Shown here: positions 18,431 through 28,600 of the stretch, piece after piece
Position numbering within the stretch: position 1 is the stretch's first letter
Layout: every line of letters begins with the position of its first letter
DNA from: Ilyomonas sp964249755
Lineage (GTDB): Bacteria; Bacteroidota; Bacteroidia; Chitinophagales; Chitinophagaceae
Length of the DNA: 64,000 nt
Assembly: GCA_964249755.1 (NCBI GenBank)
Contig: CAXUDB010000002.1
Span: 682,001-746,000, forward strand
Direction: 5' to 3'
The notes under the pieces: model-generated
The model's database searches: none
Told to the model about the DNA's origin: nothing
Seen by the model: only the letters and a program-made list of their open reading frames with translations
Made by a program: the position numbers and the translations under genes

Positions 18431-19777
18431 TTAATGATGATACTGCAAGACATTACTTCCTCTTTCGCTTGCCAATTCAGCTTTACTGCTGCGTTTGATG
18501 GCATACCAGCCGATAAACGCAAAGCAAAGCAACGGAATGATAAACGCAATTGGCATGCCTTTGCTGTCAGCAATCAAACCCATCAACGGTGGACAAAACG
18601 CGCCACCAGCTACTGCCATTACTAAAAACGAGGCTCCTTTTTTTGTAAGCGGGCCAAGGTCCTTAATACCCAACGCAAAGATGGTTGGGAACATGATGGA
18701 CATGAAGAAATAAGTGGAAAACAGGCACACTACAGAGAGCCAGCCCAAGCCCATAATTACAAGAGCCACAAGTATCGTATTCGCAATGGCATAAACCATC
18801 AATATTCTTTGCGGAGCTATAAATTTCATGAAGTAAGAACCACTCAATCTTCCAATCCAGAACAATCCCATGCCACCAATCGCAAGGATGATGGACGCTG
18901 CCTGTTCCGGGTTTTTCGGCATGAAGATGCTGCCGAACATACCGAGGTGCTGCATAATGCCTTGCACCGGCGTTTGCAGGTTGGGCACGGCTTCCGTAAC
19001 ATAGTTGATGAAGAATGAATTGACACCGGTTTGCGCAGCTACATAAAGGAACTGTGCAACGACTGCAATGATGAAGGCAGGATGTTTTAGCAGATGACTC
19101 ATCGGCGGATCAAACTCGGGTTCGGAAGCATCTTTCTGTTCAATCTCCGGGAGCCTGGTAAAGAGGAATACAAGCGCCACTACCACTACGATACAGCCCA
19201 CAATCATGTACGGCGTTACCATAGACTCAAACTTATCGGCATTGCCATTGTTCTGCGAGCCGAAGATGAACAAGCCACCCATGAGTGGTCCTAATATCCA
19301 GCCAAGACCATTGAAGGATTGCGAGATATTGATACGCCGCGCTGAATAAGCTTTGGGGCCCAACACGGTGGAATATGGATTGGCTGAGGTTTCTAAACAA
19401 GCCAGCCCGCAGGCGATCACAAACAGGGCGATAAGAAAAGGAACAAACGACTCTAATTTGGCAACGGGATAAAACGAAAAAGCACCTAATGCAAATAAGC
19501 CCAACCCGACCACGATGCCCGTTTTATAACCATACTTTTTGATGATAAAGCCGGCAGGAATTGCCATCACCAGATAGCCGATGTACAATGAGAACTGCAC
19601 AAAACCCGACTGCGCTTTTGATACATGAAGGATATCCTGGAAATGCTTATCCAGCACATCGAGCAAGCCATGTGCAAAGCCCCAAAGCAGGAACAGGCTT
19701 GAGATTAAAGCAAACGGAAATAAGTAGTTGGTGCCATCGGGAAGCTTTACCAGCGAAGCGGATTTTTCTTTATTCAT
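18431..19777 (-). CDS. fucP: FucP-type sugar:proton symporter (MFS)
   Basis: A 12-helix major facilitator of the L-fucose permease family. I start at the ATG at 19777 (MNKEKSASLVKLPDG); the extra upstream residues are unlike the family. FALISSLFLLWGFAHGLLDVLDKHFQ is the characteristic first helix, with Asp and His positions used in proton coupling. CLETSANPY and SQSFNGLGWILGP are family motifs. FucP carries L-fucose and, with lower affinity, D-arabinose in E. coli. Inner membrane. It is followed by the ribulokinase after 166 bases and preceded by fucI. Confidence 0.9.
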   Translation of the reverse strand: MNKEKSASLVKLPDGTNYLFPFALISSLFLLWGFAHGLLDVLDKHFQDILHVSKAQSGFVQFSLYIGYLVMAIPAGFIIKKYGYKTGIVVGLGLFALGAFSFYPVAKLESFVPFLIALFVIACGLACLETSANPYSTVLGPKAYSARRINISQSFNGLGWILGPLMGGLFIFGSQNNGNADKFESMVTPYMIVGCIVVVVALVFLFTRLPEIEQKDASEPEFDPPMSHLLKHPAFIIAVVAQFLYVAAQTGVNSFFINYVTEAVPNLQTPVQGIMQHLGMFGSIFMPKNPEQAASIILAIGGMGLFWIGRLSGSYFMKFIAPQRILMVYAIANTILVALVIMGLGWLSVVCLFSTYFFMSIMFPTIFALGIKDLGPLTKKGASFLVMAVAGGAFCPPLMGLIADSKGMPIAFIIPLLCFAFIGWYAIKRSSKAELASERGSNVLQYHH

Positions 19778-19952
19778 AGCAAGTTTTTTGAACCACGGAG
19801 ACATGAAGAACACGGAGGTTCGCAAAGTCTTTCAGTGGTTGTATTTTGAATCGTTTGTTATTGTGTTGGTTCGTCACTGCTACTTTGTAATGACATATAT
19901 ACTGCTTCCTGCTCCTTAGCTTACTCAGTGCTTTTGTGTACTTGTACCTATA

Positions 19953-21716
19953 CTATTTATACAGCGCGCCATACGTTTGGCAGGCGCGGTAGTCGGAGCC
20001 TTCGCTGTCGGAGCCAAAGGCATTCCAGGCGGAGGGACGGAATATCTTTTCGCTATCAACATTGTGCATGCAGACGGGGATGCGCAACATGGCGGCGAGT
20101 GTTATTAAATCATGACCGATATGACCGTACGAGATGGCGCCATGATTGGAACCCCAATGCGCCATGACGCTGTAAACATCAGTGAATGCGCCACTGCCGC
20201 TAAGGCGGGGAACGAACCAGGTGGTAGGCCATGTTTTGTCGGTGCGCTCGTCGAGTGTGTTGTGAACATGTTGTGGCAAATCGATGGTTTCGCCTTCGGC
20301 GATCTGAAGAACGGGACCTAGGCCTCTTACTAAATTAACGCGGCACATGGTAACAGGCATGCCACCTTTGGTAACGAACTTGGAGGAATAACCGCCGCCG
20401 CGGAAATAGCCATTGTTGGCGGGATACCACGTTGTTGCATCGAGACATGCATTCGCCTCTTCTTCGCTGATATTCCAGTACGGTTTCATCACGGGCTTGC
20501 CATCTTCGGATTGCTGACCGCTACCATCGAGCGTGGCAGAACCGGAGTTGATCAAATGAATGAAACCCTTTGCGGCTGTGCCTTCCGGCGTGTAGCCCGT
20601 TACGCGCTGCACGGCTTCGCAACTCCAATAGGTACGCACATCGGCAAAGATTTGTGCCGTGTTGGTAAGCAGGTATCCGAAGAGCATAGAGATGCCGTTG
20701 AAAGCATCATTTTCTGTAGCAACCATATATGGCGCGCGGATTCCATTCCAGTCAAATGATGAGTTTAAGATGGCTTCGGAGAAGTCGCCGTTGGGTAAGA
20801 AATCTGTCCACTGGCGCTGCCCCTGAAAGCCGGATACGATGGCATTGTGACCAAAAGCTTCTTCACCAAAACCTTTCTCTTTTAAATGTTGATTGCCAAT
20901 CATTAGGTCGCGGATGATAAGCGTCATCTTTACAACAAATTCCCAATGTTTGTCTTTTTCTTCGCGTGAAGATTGCTTTTCTGGCAGGTTGAAATCTTCG
21001 CCTTCTTTACAATGTTCTTTTACCCATGACAGAGCTTTTTGGAACTCTCCTTCATCATATATTTTCTTCTCAATGCGGCGCAATACTTCGGTAGAATCAA
21101 CATACTCATTGCGCATGCCGAGAAACTCTCTAAAGACTTCAGGCACGACAATAGAACCGGCGATTCCCATGCAAACAGAGCCAATAGCTAAATATGATTT
21201 TCCGCGCATGATGGCAACGGCTAAACCGGCTCTGGCAAATGAAAGCAGGCGTTCCTGCACATCGTCAGGAATGGTTTCATCACCCAAGTCCTGCACATCA
21301 TGTCCGTAGATACCAAAGGCGGGTAAACCAAACTGGTTATGTGCGGCTAATGTAGCAGCGAGATAAACAGCGCCGGGACGCTCGGTGCCGTTGAAGCCCC
21401 AGATGGCTTTGGGCAGGAGTGGATTCATATCCATCGTTTCGCTGCCATAGCACCAGCAGGGTGTTACAGAAAGAGAAACACCGACATTATTGGCTTCGAA
21501 CTTTTTGCCGCATTGTGCGGCTTCATATACGCCGCCGATGCAGCTATCAGCAACCACGCATTGTACAGGTGAGCCATCAGGATAACGGAGTTCTTTTTCA
21601 TAGAACGCAGCTACATTCTGCGCCATCTTCATGGTGGTTTCTTCAAGGGATTCGCGCACGCCGCCAAGACGACCGTCGATGATGGGACGAATACCGATTT
21701 TAGGATAAGATGTCAT
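19953..21716 (-). CDS. fucI: L-fucose (D-arabinose) isomerase
   Basis: 587 residues, the normal length for FucI. It starts PKIGIRPIIDGRLGGVRESL. The active-site region has ATENDAFNGISMLFGYLL, with Glu near 335, and FADVRTYWS, with Asp near 358; both match the manganese ligands of E. coli FucI. The enzyme converts L-fucose to L-fuculose and D-arabinose to D-ribulose. No fucA, fucK or fucosidase lies in the window, whereas an AraB-type kinase does, so D-arabinose is a credible physiological substrate. Cytoplasmic. Confidence 0.96.
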   Translation of the reverse strand: MTSYPKIGIRPIIDGRLGGVRESLEETTMKMAQNVAAFYEKELRYPDGSPVQCVVADSCIGGVYEAAQCGKKFEANNVGVSLSVTPCWCYGSETMDMNPLLPKAIWGFNGTERPGAVYLAATLAAHNQFGLPAFGIYGHDVQDLGDETIPDDVQERLLSFARAGLAVAIMRGKSYLAIGSVCMGIAGSIVVPEVFREFLGMRNEYVDSTEVLRRIEKKIYDEGEFQKALSWVKEHCKEGEDFNLPEKQSSREEKDKHWEFVVKMTLIIRDLMIGNQHLKEKGFGEEAFGHNAIVSGFQGQRQWTDFLPNGDFSEAILNSSFDWNGIRAPYMVATENDAFNGISMLFGYLLTNTAQIFADVRTYWSCEAVQRVTGYTPEGTAAKGFIHLINSGSATLDGSGQQSEDGKPVMKPYWNISEEEANACLDATTWYPANNGYFRGGGYSSKFVTKGGMPVTMCRVNLVRGLGPVLQIAEGETIDLPQHVHNTLDERTDKTWPTTWFVPRLSGSGAFTDVYSVMAHWGSNHGAISYGHIGHDLITLAAMLRIPVCMHNVDSEKIFRPSAWNAFGSDSEGSDYRACQTYGALYK

Positions 21717-21734
21717 ATAAATAATTATGAATGA

Positions 21735-21816
21735 TGGATTATGAATGATGGATTATAATGAAATGTAGTTGCAGGTTAAACAATGTTTGGCTGTTCAATG
21801 CATCATTCATAATCCA
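21735..21816. repeat. Long inverted repeat between fucI and the DUF6786-like gene
   Basis: TGGATTATGAATGATG (21735-21750) is repeated inverted as CATCATTCATAATCCA (21801-21816), a perfect 16-bp pair 50 bases apart. The left arm is part of a short tandem repeat of ATGAATGATGGATT. In the operon transcript this would form a stem-loop between two genes, a place where mRNA processing or partial termination could set different expression levels. Confidence 0.6.
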
Positions 21817-21830
21817 CTATTTATAATTGA

Positions 21831-23078
21831 TTAAAATGCTTGTTTGATTTCGTCTAACGATACGCCTAACAACTTTTGTGCGATGGTGTTTAAGGAAGCT
21901 TCATCGCCGGTAAAATGATACACGGAATGCTTGTGAGATAACGATGCGCCGGACTTTAAGAAAGCTGCCGGTGATACACTTTCTATTTCGTAAAAAGGTC
22001 CCATCTGCGAGCCATCGGCAAGCGGTCCATCATTGTAGGCATTCACGGCATCGCCGGAGAAAGAAGGCTTGGTGGTGTTCCATTCCTGGTTTAAATATTT
22101 CGCTGACGAGTCCGTCTGAAACATGGTTACCGTGAGCACTTTGTTTTGTGAATCGTAACTGCCGAGCATCGGCTTTGCAAAGGATGGTTTGATACCTAAT
22201 TTGCCACGGCTGGTGCCATCGGCTTTGAATAATAATCTATTGTCGTTGTGCTTTAGACGATCAGCTGGTATTTCACCGAAGTATGTCGTTGTAGCAACAT
22301 CTGTCAAGGCTTTCCCGGCTGCATTTTTATAAGGCACTACTATCACGGTTTTGGGTGTTGTTTTCAGCATGTCGAGCATCCAGATACAAGGCATGCCGGT
22401 GGCTTCTGTCCATTCCGCGTTGCCTTTGTTGGATAGCACATTGTCGGTTTCGTAACCGACGGCTTTTACTTCTTTAGGTAAGGTGATACCCGTGTTACTT
22501 TCGATGTTAGTGTTGCTCAAAATTTTGATGCTGCGGTCAACAGACATCTGCAGCGGCGTGCCTTTATAATTGATAAGCTGCATGTCTTTGTGCAGGGTAA
22601 TGGCATCATTGCTTTTATTAGTTACCTGCCAGCTTTCGGTATCAAATGCTGCGGGCGTTTTCCAGTTAGCAAATTCCATTTCAGCGCCGGGTTGAAAGTA
22701 GAGAGAGAACTTGCCGCCTTCCGGACCAAGCCAAAAACGATTTTCACCACCATAGGCATTCATGTGTTCATCTTTCGGTCCGGAAAAGGCTTTGTAGTTA
22801 ACCCATCCGAAGCTGAAGCCGTTGTCGCCATCGGCAGTTGAAGTAAACACTTTTGCCTGGTACTTTGGAGAGACAATGATCTGCGCTTTGTTATCATTGG
22901 CAGAGAGCACCACAACGCTGTCATGCTTTTGCAAAAAGGAAAGGTCGTAACCAAACGTTCCTTTTTGATATGAAGAGTCCGTTGTCTTTGCTTCCTCTTT
23001 TGTTTGTGAGGTGTTGTTGCAGGCAGTCATCATCGTAAAAAGAATAAGAAATAAAACTATAAATCGTCTGTTTGTCAT
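21831..23078 (-). CDS. DUF6786-like lipoprotein, possible sugar-mutarotase fold
   Basis: About 415 residues, started at the ATG at 23078 (MTNRRFIVLFLILFTMMTAC). MTAC is a lipobox with the cysteine near residue 20, so this is a predicted lipoprotein. The rest is beta-rich, with GGENRFWLGPEGGKFSLYF near 120 and MGPFYEIESVSPAAFLKSG near 370. It resembles Bacteroidota proteins I know as DUF6786, possibly related to aldose-1-epimerase folds. It is the first gene of the minus-strand sugar operon after a LacI-type operator at 23138-23153, which suggests a role in handling the released sugar. No enzymatic activity can be proven. Confidence 0.65.
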   Translation of the reverse strand: MTNRRFIVLFLILFTMMTACNNTSQTKEEAKTTDSSYQKGTFGYDLSFLQKHDSVVVLSANDNKAQIIVSPKYQAKVFTSTADGDNGFSFGWVNYKAFSGPKDEHMNAYGGENRFWLGPEGGKFSLYFQPGAEMEFANWKTPAAFDTESWQVTNKSNDAITLHKDMQLINYKGTPLQMSVDRSIKILSNTNIESNTGITLPKEVKAVGYETDNVLSNKGNAEWTEATGMPCIWMLDMLKTTPKTVIVVPYKNAAGKALTDVATTTYFGEIPADRLKHNDNRLLFKADGTSRGKLGIKPSFAKPMLGSYDSQNKVLTVTMFQTDSSAKYLNQEWNTTKPSFSGDAVNAYNDGPLADGSQMGPFYEIESVSPAAFLKSGASLSHKHSVYHFTGDEASLNTIAQKLLGVSLDEIKQAF

Positions 23079-23110
23079 AATCAGCAATCGATTATTATGT
23101 GATGTTTTGG

Positions 23111-23153
23111 CAAAAGATAAAACCGTAGTAACAGCAAACTTAAACGTTTAAGC
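23111..23153 (-). promoter_or_regulatory. Promoter and LacI-type operator (site 2) of the fucI operon
   Basis: ACTTAAACGTTTAAGC occupies 23138-23153, and its inner CTTAAACGTTTAAG is a perfect 14-bp palindrome. On the minus strand a TTTG (23138-23135) directly follows it, and TATCTTTTG (23119-23111) resembles a -7 box with one extra base. The 15-base spacer is short. The arrangement puts the repressor over the -33 region of the promoter for the DUF6786, fucI, fucP, araB, SDR and GH116 genes. Confidence 0.65.
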
Positions 23154-23166
23154 AAAGATGAAAAAA

Positions 23167-24201
23167 TTATTTTTTTACTTTCATTTTGCTACCGCAGCTT
23201 TCTCGTACAATCAGTTTTGCCTCCACCGTTATTTCAGTCGTTTTCTTCACTTTGCCTTCTATCCGGTTGATGGCGAGCTTTACCGCTTCTTTGCCAATAT
23301 CAGCAATAGATTGACTGACATAGGTAACCGGCGAATAAAAAAAATCAAAGACATCGCTTTCATCAAATGAGATAATGGCTAATTCATCCGGCACTTTAAT
23401 CCCATGTTGATTTATTTTTTTTAAACCTGCTACTGCCAGCGAGTTGGTAGCAAAGAAGAAAGCATCCACCTGCAAGGGATGTAACAAAGCCTCCATTTTT
23501 TCAGAAATTTCTTTCTCCATATTCTGATAGGACACTTCAAGCAGCCAGGTGTTCTTAGAACGAATGCCGTTTTCTTTTAGCACCGCTTTGTAGCCATCCT
23601 TACGTTGCTGCATGTGCGTAAGCTTTGTATCGTAAGCCAGCATAGCAATTTTTCTTCGTCCATTATTCACCAGCTTTTGCACCGCTTTGCTGGCAGCCAT
23701 CACGTTATTGATGTGTATGCAATCGGCATCAATGCCAGGGAAGTACCGGTCTATCAATATGACCGGTACATTGGTTTTCTTTAAAGATTGGATTTGTTTT
23801 TCCGTGCCTGCTGTTGGCGCAATAATAAATGCATCTACGAGACGGTTCAGAAATACATCAATCAAGTCCTGCTGCTTATCCGCATCTTCATCGCTGCTGC
23901 CAAATATTACAACGTAATTATGCTTCTTGGCTTCGTCTTCAATAATCCTTGCAATGCCGGAAAAGAAAGAGTTGGATATATCTGCTACAATTAGCCCGAT
24001 GGTATTGGTCTTCCCACTTTTCAGACTTTTAGCTATCATGTTGGGTTGATAGTTCAGCTCTAATGCCGTGCGTCTTATTTTATCCGACATCTCTGTGCTA
24101 ATGCGGGCTTCTTTTTCTTTTCCGTTCAGAACGTAAGAAACCAGCGCTACTGAAACGCCAACCTGTTGGGCTATGTCTTTAAGTGCTATTTTTTTTGCCA
24201 C
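23167..24201 (-). CDS. LacI-family transcriptional regulator
   Basis: A 344-residue regulator. The N-terminal helix-turn-helix and hinge are IALKDIAQQVGVSVALVSYVLNGK (about 5-28) and YQPNMIAKSLKSGKTNTIGL. The periplasmic-binding-protein-like effector domain runs from about 62 to 340 (IGLIVADISNSFFSGIARII, PVILIDRYFP). The start is GTG at 24201; no in-frame ATG is available and TGA lies two codons upstream. It is flanked by its presumed 16-bp operators on both sides, consistent with autoregulation. The effector is unknown; D-arabinose, D-ribulose or L-fucose are candidates. Confidence 0.95.
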   Translation of the reverse strand: MAKKIALKDIAQQVGVSVALVSYVLNGKEKEARISTEMSDKIRRTALELNYQPNMIAKSLKSGKTNTIGLIVADISNSFFSGIARIIEDEAKKHNYVVIFGSSDEDADKQQDLIDVFLNRLVDAFIIAPTAGTEKQIQSLKKTNVPVILIDRYFPGIDADCIHINNVMAASKAVQKLVNNGRRKIAMLAYDTKLTHMQQRKDGYKAVLKENGIRSKNTWLLEVSYQNMEKEISEKMEALLHPLQVDAFFFATNSLAVAGLKKINQHGIKVPDELAIISFDESDVFDFFYSPVTYVSQSIADIGKEAVKLAINRIEGKVKKTTEITVEAKLIVRESCGSKMKVKK

Positions 24202-24205
24202 AAAT

Positions 24206-24232
24206 CAAATATAAAGGCTTAATCGTTTGAAA
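24206..24232 (-). promoter_or_regulatory. lacI promoter and operator (site 3)
   Basis: A perfect -7 box TATATTTG (24213-24206, minus strand) lies exactly 4 bases before the GTG start, so the mRNA is probably leaderless. A diverged copy of the palindrome, GCTTAATCGTTTGAAA on the plus strand (24217-24232, 13 of 16 matches), lies just upstream of the box, where a bound repressor would block RNA polymerase. This suggests negative autoregulation. Confidence 0.65.
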
Positions 24233-24292
24233 GCTTGCTCTGATGATAGGTTTCAATCATCTCAGTAATCAGGATTATTATTGTTTAAACCA

Positions 24293-25453
24293 TTAGTTCA
24301 CTTCGAGATGATCTTTGTCAGGAAGCGTTGGGAAAGCATTGTGTGGCTCGGTCTGGTACCAGAATACCGTGGTAGCGATGTCATCTTGCAGAGGTAGGTA
24401 TCGTCCTTCGCTGCGCCAGCCCAACGCCTGTATGGTTACCTTCAGATTTTTATCAAAACGTATCGGGTCGTTGATATGCCAGCGGTACAAGCCAAAGCGT
24501 TGTGCAATATTATAATGCCCGTCTCCTTTTATTACCTGTGGCAAGCCGGTATAAGGATTCGAGAACTCTGTATAGTTTACTTCTTCCACGCCGGCATCAT
24601 TGCGCTTACGGGTGTCGAAGTCGTAGGCACCGCAGAAATAATCTTCAGTACCAGTACCGTTAATGGTGGGATAGTCTTTATCACCATCCATAAAAAATTT
24701 GATTTCTCCTTCTCCCCACCAGCCATTGTTACGGGCACCATAGGCCATATATGTACCTACATACTGACCTTTGCCTATGATACTGTCTACTAGCACATAA
24801 TCCTGCTTGTAAGGCAGCGGGTTCGTTCTCCTGAACTGTGCATGAAAATAACCGGCTTCTTTGGGCACATCCGTTAAGGAATAGTCAACCTGATAATACA
24901 GATACATATCATGTTCATCTATGTTCTCCATCGTAATACGGCATTTGCGGCGAAAAGGCATCGTCCAGTAGCAGTTAAAACCGCTGCCCGGGTTTACACA
25001 AACAGCCATCGAATTAACCTGTGCAAACTGGTTCCATCCCATGCAGAAAAAATCACCTACCGGCACTTCAATAGAAGGTGTTGTTTCATCATCCCAATAA
25101 AAGCGGATGATAGAGTAGCGCCAGTTGCCGGTTGGGGTCATCCAGATGTGTTTGACAGCACCGGGACCTGTTATGTCGGCAATGGTAAAGGTTGTATGCG
25201 CTTTAATAATAACGCTGGGACTTACCTTCCATCCTTTACCTAAATCCCGGGAGGCGTTTAAACCGGTGCCTGTTGTTGCCTGACCACCTTTCCCTTTTTC
25301 TCCATTAAAATTTTCGGGACTGATAGAGCGGGATTTAGCGTCAGATGTCATGTACAGGTTGTCCATGTTTACATTAAGTCCGTCGAATTTGTTTTGTGCA
25401 AATGCAGACATCGATAGCATGCCGGCAAGGACAACAAGAAGTCTTTTTTTCAT
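24293..25453 (-). CDS. GH172 (DUF2961) glycoside hydrolase
   Basis: 386 residues with a Sec signal (MKKRLLVVLAGMLSMSAFAQ). The DUF2961 fold shows ITGPGAVKHIWMTP, FYWDDETTPSIEVPVGDFF, NCYWTMPFRRKCRITMEN, WWGEGEIKFFMDGD and GTGTEDYFCGAYDF (about 245-275). The last two regions carry the acidic residues expected in the active site. GH172 is known for alpha-D-arabinofuranosidase, alpha-D-fructofuranosidase and difructose-anhydride activities. It lies 91 bases upstream of the lacI start, on the same strand. The length is typical of single-domain members. Periplasmic or surface. Confidence 0.9.
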   Translation of the reverse strand: MKKRLLVVLAGMLSMSAFAQNKFDGLNVNMDNLYMTSDAKSRSISPENFNGEKGKGGQATTGTGLNASRDLGKGWKVSPSVIIKAHTTFTIADITGPGAVKHIWMTPTGNWRYSIIRFYWDDETTPSIEVPVGDFFCMGWNQFAQVNSMAVCVNPGSGFNCYWTMPFRRKCRITMENIDEHDMYLYYQVDYSLTDVPKEAGYFHAQFRRTNPLPYKQDYVLVDSIIGKGQYVGTYMAYGARNNGWWGEGEIKFFMDGDKDYPTINGTGTEDYFCGAYDFDTRKRNDAGVEEVNYTEFSNPYTGLPQVIKGDGHYNIAQRFGLYRWHINDPIRFDKNLKVTIQALGWRSEGRYLPLQDDIATTVFWYQTEPHNAFPTLPDKDHLEVN

Positions 25454-25695
25454 AGTTAAAGAAAGATGGTTAAGAAATATATATCAATATGGAAGCTCGT
25501 GTGTTTGCAGCCAGATAAAAGTAAAATATAATTTCTCATACTGCAATGAAATATAGCTGCCGGCAATGGCGGCTGTTCCTGTTTACTTCTTATATATTAC
25601 CCTGACAGAATCATGGAAACATAAAGATAGCACAACAGGAAACCTATGTAAAATCTATGTGTTTCCATTAGACATGTCAGATTGCAAATCCTTTA

Positions 25696-28600
25696 CTAAT
25701 AAGAAATGCTTACTACGACATCCTGGTCGGGTAGCAACTTGTGCTCATCAAAGTTGACAATAATATCATTATCGTTAACGGTATAAGAACTGGAAATCGT
25801 TGTGTTGCCAGCCGAAACAACAACAGTCACCGGCTTTTTTTCAACAGATAATTGCAATTGTTTCAGGCTTAGCTCACCATACTTCACAGATACTGTATTC
25901 ACCTGCTGCGAACCTTCCGTTTTCTGACTGATATTTCCCCACGCATTTGCCGTTGTAAAGAAGCCTTTAAAATTATCTTTCTGAATCTTCGGTGAGAAGC
26001 TCAATGTCTTTTCCGGGCCGTTGTAATAGAAGTCTTCTAACGCCAGCATCACGCCCCAGGAAGCCATCGCACGTGCATAGTGATCGCCGCATTCAATCTC
26101 ATTCCAGGGATTGTGTTTTTCAGGGCTGTACCTGTCATGCACGGCTTTCATCACAGACAAGCCTTCATCAATCATGTTTTCATAAATCATGTTGGTGGCT
26201 ACCTGGTATTCAATGCCCGTCCATACTTCATCGCGGTAGCGCACACCTTTCTCACCCATGTGTTCACTCTTCGGCCAAGTGCAAACCAGCAAGCCTGGTT
26301 CTCCAAAGCTGGCATAGGTTCTTTCGGGTGGATGCACTTTGTTTTGTGTGGCTACATCCGGCGCCCAGTTATATTTCCAGATGGATTGCAATGTTTTTTG
26401 TACATCTTCTTTCGGATAGATGTAACCCAACTTATCAAGATGTGACCAGGTTTGCCCAAACAACTGGTCGCTTAAACAACCATTGGCATATTGAAACTCT
26501 GGATGCTCTTTCAGGTTCACATCCTGAACAAAATATTCTCCGTTCCAAAGCTTCTTTACAGTGTTAGCTTCACCGGCTGCTGCAATGCGATTGCACCTGT
26601 TTGCAAATGTTGTGTCGTTCATTATAGAAGCCATAGCAGTCGCGGCTTTCAGCGAAGCGAGATATAAAGAACCAACATACGTATTGGCTCCATAAAACGC
26701 GATGTCGTATGTATTTGCCTGTGTCTTTTCTATCAACCCATCTTCGTTGCCATCTTCATTGATTATAAACTCTGTGGCTTTCTTAATGCGGTCCCAGTTA
26801 CGTGTCAGAAACAGATTGTTATCGCTGTTCAGATACTCGCGGTAAGCTTTTAAGATACCGCCTGCATGACCATCAATCAGCACGCCGCCCCAGCCATTGC
26901 GCGCCTGTATGCTGCCGTCTTTATCGAACGATGTTCCGAAGTCCGTCTTCTCTCTGATGTTGCGTTCCAGTTCCGGAAAGAAGTGAGCCAGCGCCTGTTC
27001 ATAATTCCAAACATGCGTGCAGGTTCCAACGCAGGAACCCACACCTTCCCAAGCCCAGAACTTATCATTTGCCCACCATTGGCAAGTTTCAGTTGCGAGA
27101 ATTGATAGCGGCATTAATGAACGTTGTACAAACCAGTAAGGCAATGTAGTGTTGTTGTAATACGTGTCATGAAACGTATGCGTTTCGGCAGATAGACGAG
27201 GCAAATTATTTTGTAAATAAGAAGCAACATCCAGCGAGTTGCTGAACCAATTGCTATACATGTTACCGATGATGGTAGCGCCTGTTGTTGGCAACGCTGT
27301 GTTCCAATCATTACCGATAATATCAGTAACATCGCTGCCATAATAATAAGATGGACGATTAGGAAAAAACCAGGTGAGCAGGAAGGTAATGTCTTTGCTT
27401 TCGCCCGGTTGCAAAGTAACCGTTGTAGCGACAGAACCATCTATTTTATCACCCGTTGTTTTGCCGGCTGAATCGATTCTGCTATTGTCTGAAACGCCCA
27501 TGTAGTCTGCATCTCCGCTTGCGTCGGGCGATAATACACTTAACGCAAGATTGCCGAAATAAGGATGCATGGATGGGAAGTATTTTTCTTTGGTTACCGG
27601 CTTGTTGCTAAATCCAATATCATCCACAAGTATATGTCCCCAATCACCTTCTGAAGAATCTATGATTTCAAAATGCGCTTTCTTTCCTTTTAGTTCTTTT
27701 ACATCCCAATAAGACAGATCAAGCCCTTCTGTATTCTTGCCTGTCATTGTGCAGGCGACTTTATTATTGATCACCAGATTAAAACAGGTAATGCCAGGAT
27801 GATTGCCGCCACCAATCTTAAACGTGATATAATCTTCTTTAATGGTAAACTCCTGCGATACCATTTTGCCGGTTGACAAATCGCCGCCGGATTTGGAATT
27901 GACAAGACTGCTGCCACCGATATTTCGAATCGTTCCCTGGTCAGCCGTCAGGCTTCCTTTAGCAGGAGAAGTGCTGAATGATTTACCCGACACTTTCCAT
28001 TTGCTATAATCATTTTCAAAATCGTCATACGGTTTAATCACCGGCTTTTCTGAGGTCGGATTCGGATTGCCCGGAACCAGATCCATTACCAAAGATGTCA
28101 TGCCATTATTCTTCACAATGCGGTTGCGGCTTTGCGCATTGATTTCATCTTTTATTTCTAAACAAACCAAGTTTTGCAACCAGCCGGTGAGCGTAGTAGT
28201 AACGGGTGATGACGAGGTGTTGGTCAACGTGTATTTTAATATCGTTCCCGGTGTTGCTGATTCTTTGGCGTTCATCGGGATGAAAGGCGAATACACTTCG
28301 GAACTCACTTTTACAGGTAATTGTTTTTTCGTGTCAGCGTAATCAATCTTCGCGATCGGATATTCACCGGTAAAAGATATATCATTGAAATCATCTTTGT
28401 TCAGCTTGACCGTTTTCTGTTTACCGTTTTGTTTAACCGTAAGCGCGAAGCCCTGATCAATATAACTGTTAGGACGGAAGGTTTTATAACAAACCGTCCA
28501 CGGACCCAATGCCGTATTAAAATGTGTTAATGAATCAACTCCATAACCTGTATTGTATGCGTTATTGGCAATCCACCAGTTTGCCAGTGTGCCATCGCCG

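Noticed and set aside
19787..19825. GAACC..GGTTC inverted repeat around ACCACGGAGACATGAAGAAC upstream of fucP
   Set aside because: Five-base arms only; it resembles common low-value intergenic repeats and I could not link it to a function.
13161..23153. Calling the whole minus-strand cluster a plain L-fucose operon
   Set aside because: FucI, FucP and the SDR fit L-fucose, but the kinase is AraB-type and fucA, fucK and fucosidases are missing, so L-fucose is kept only as the alternative.
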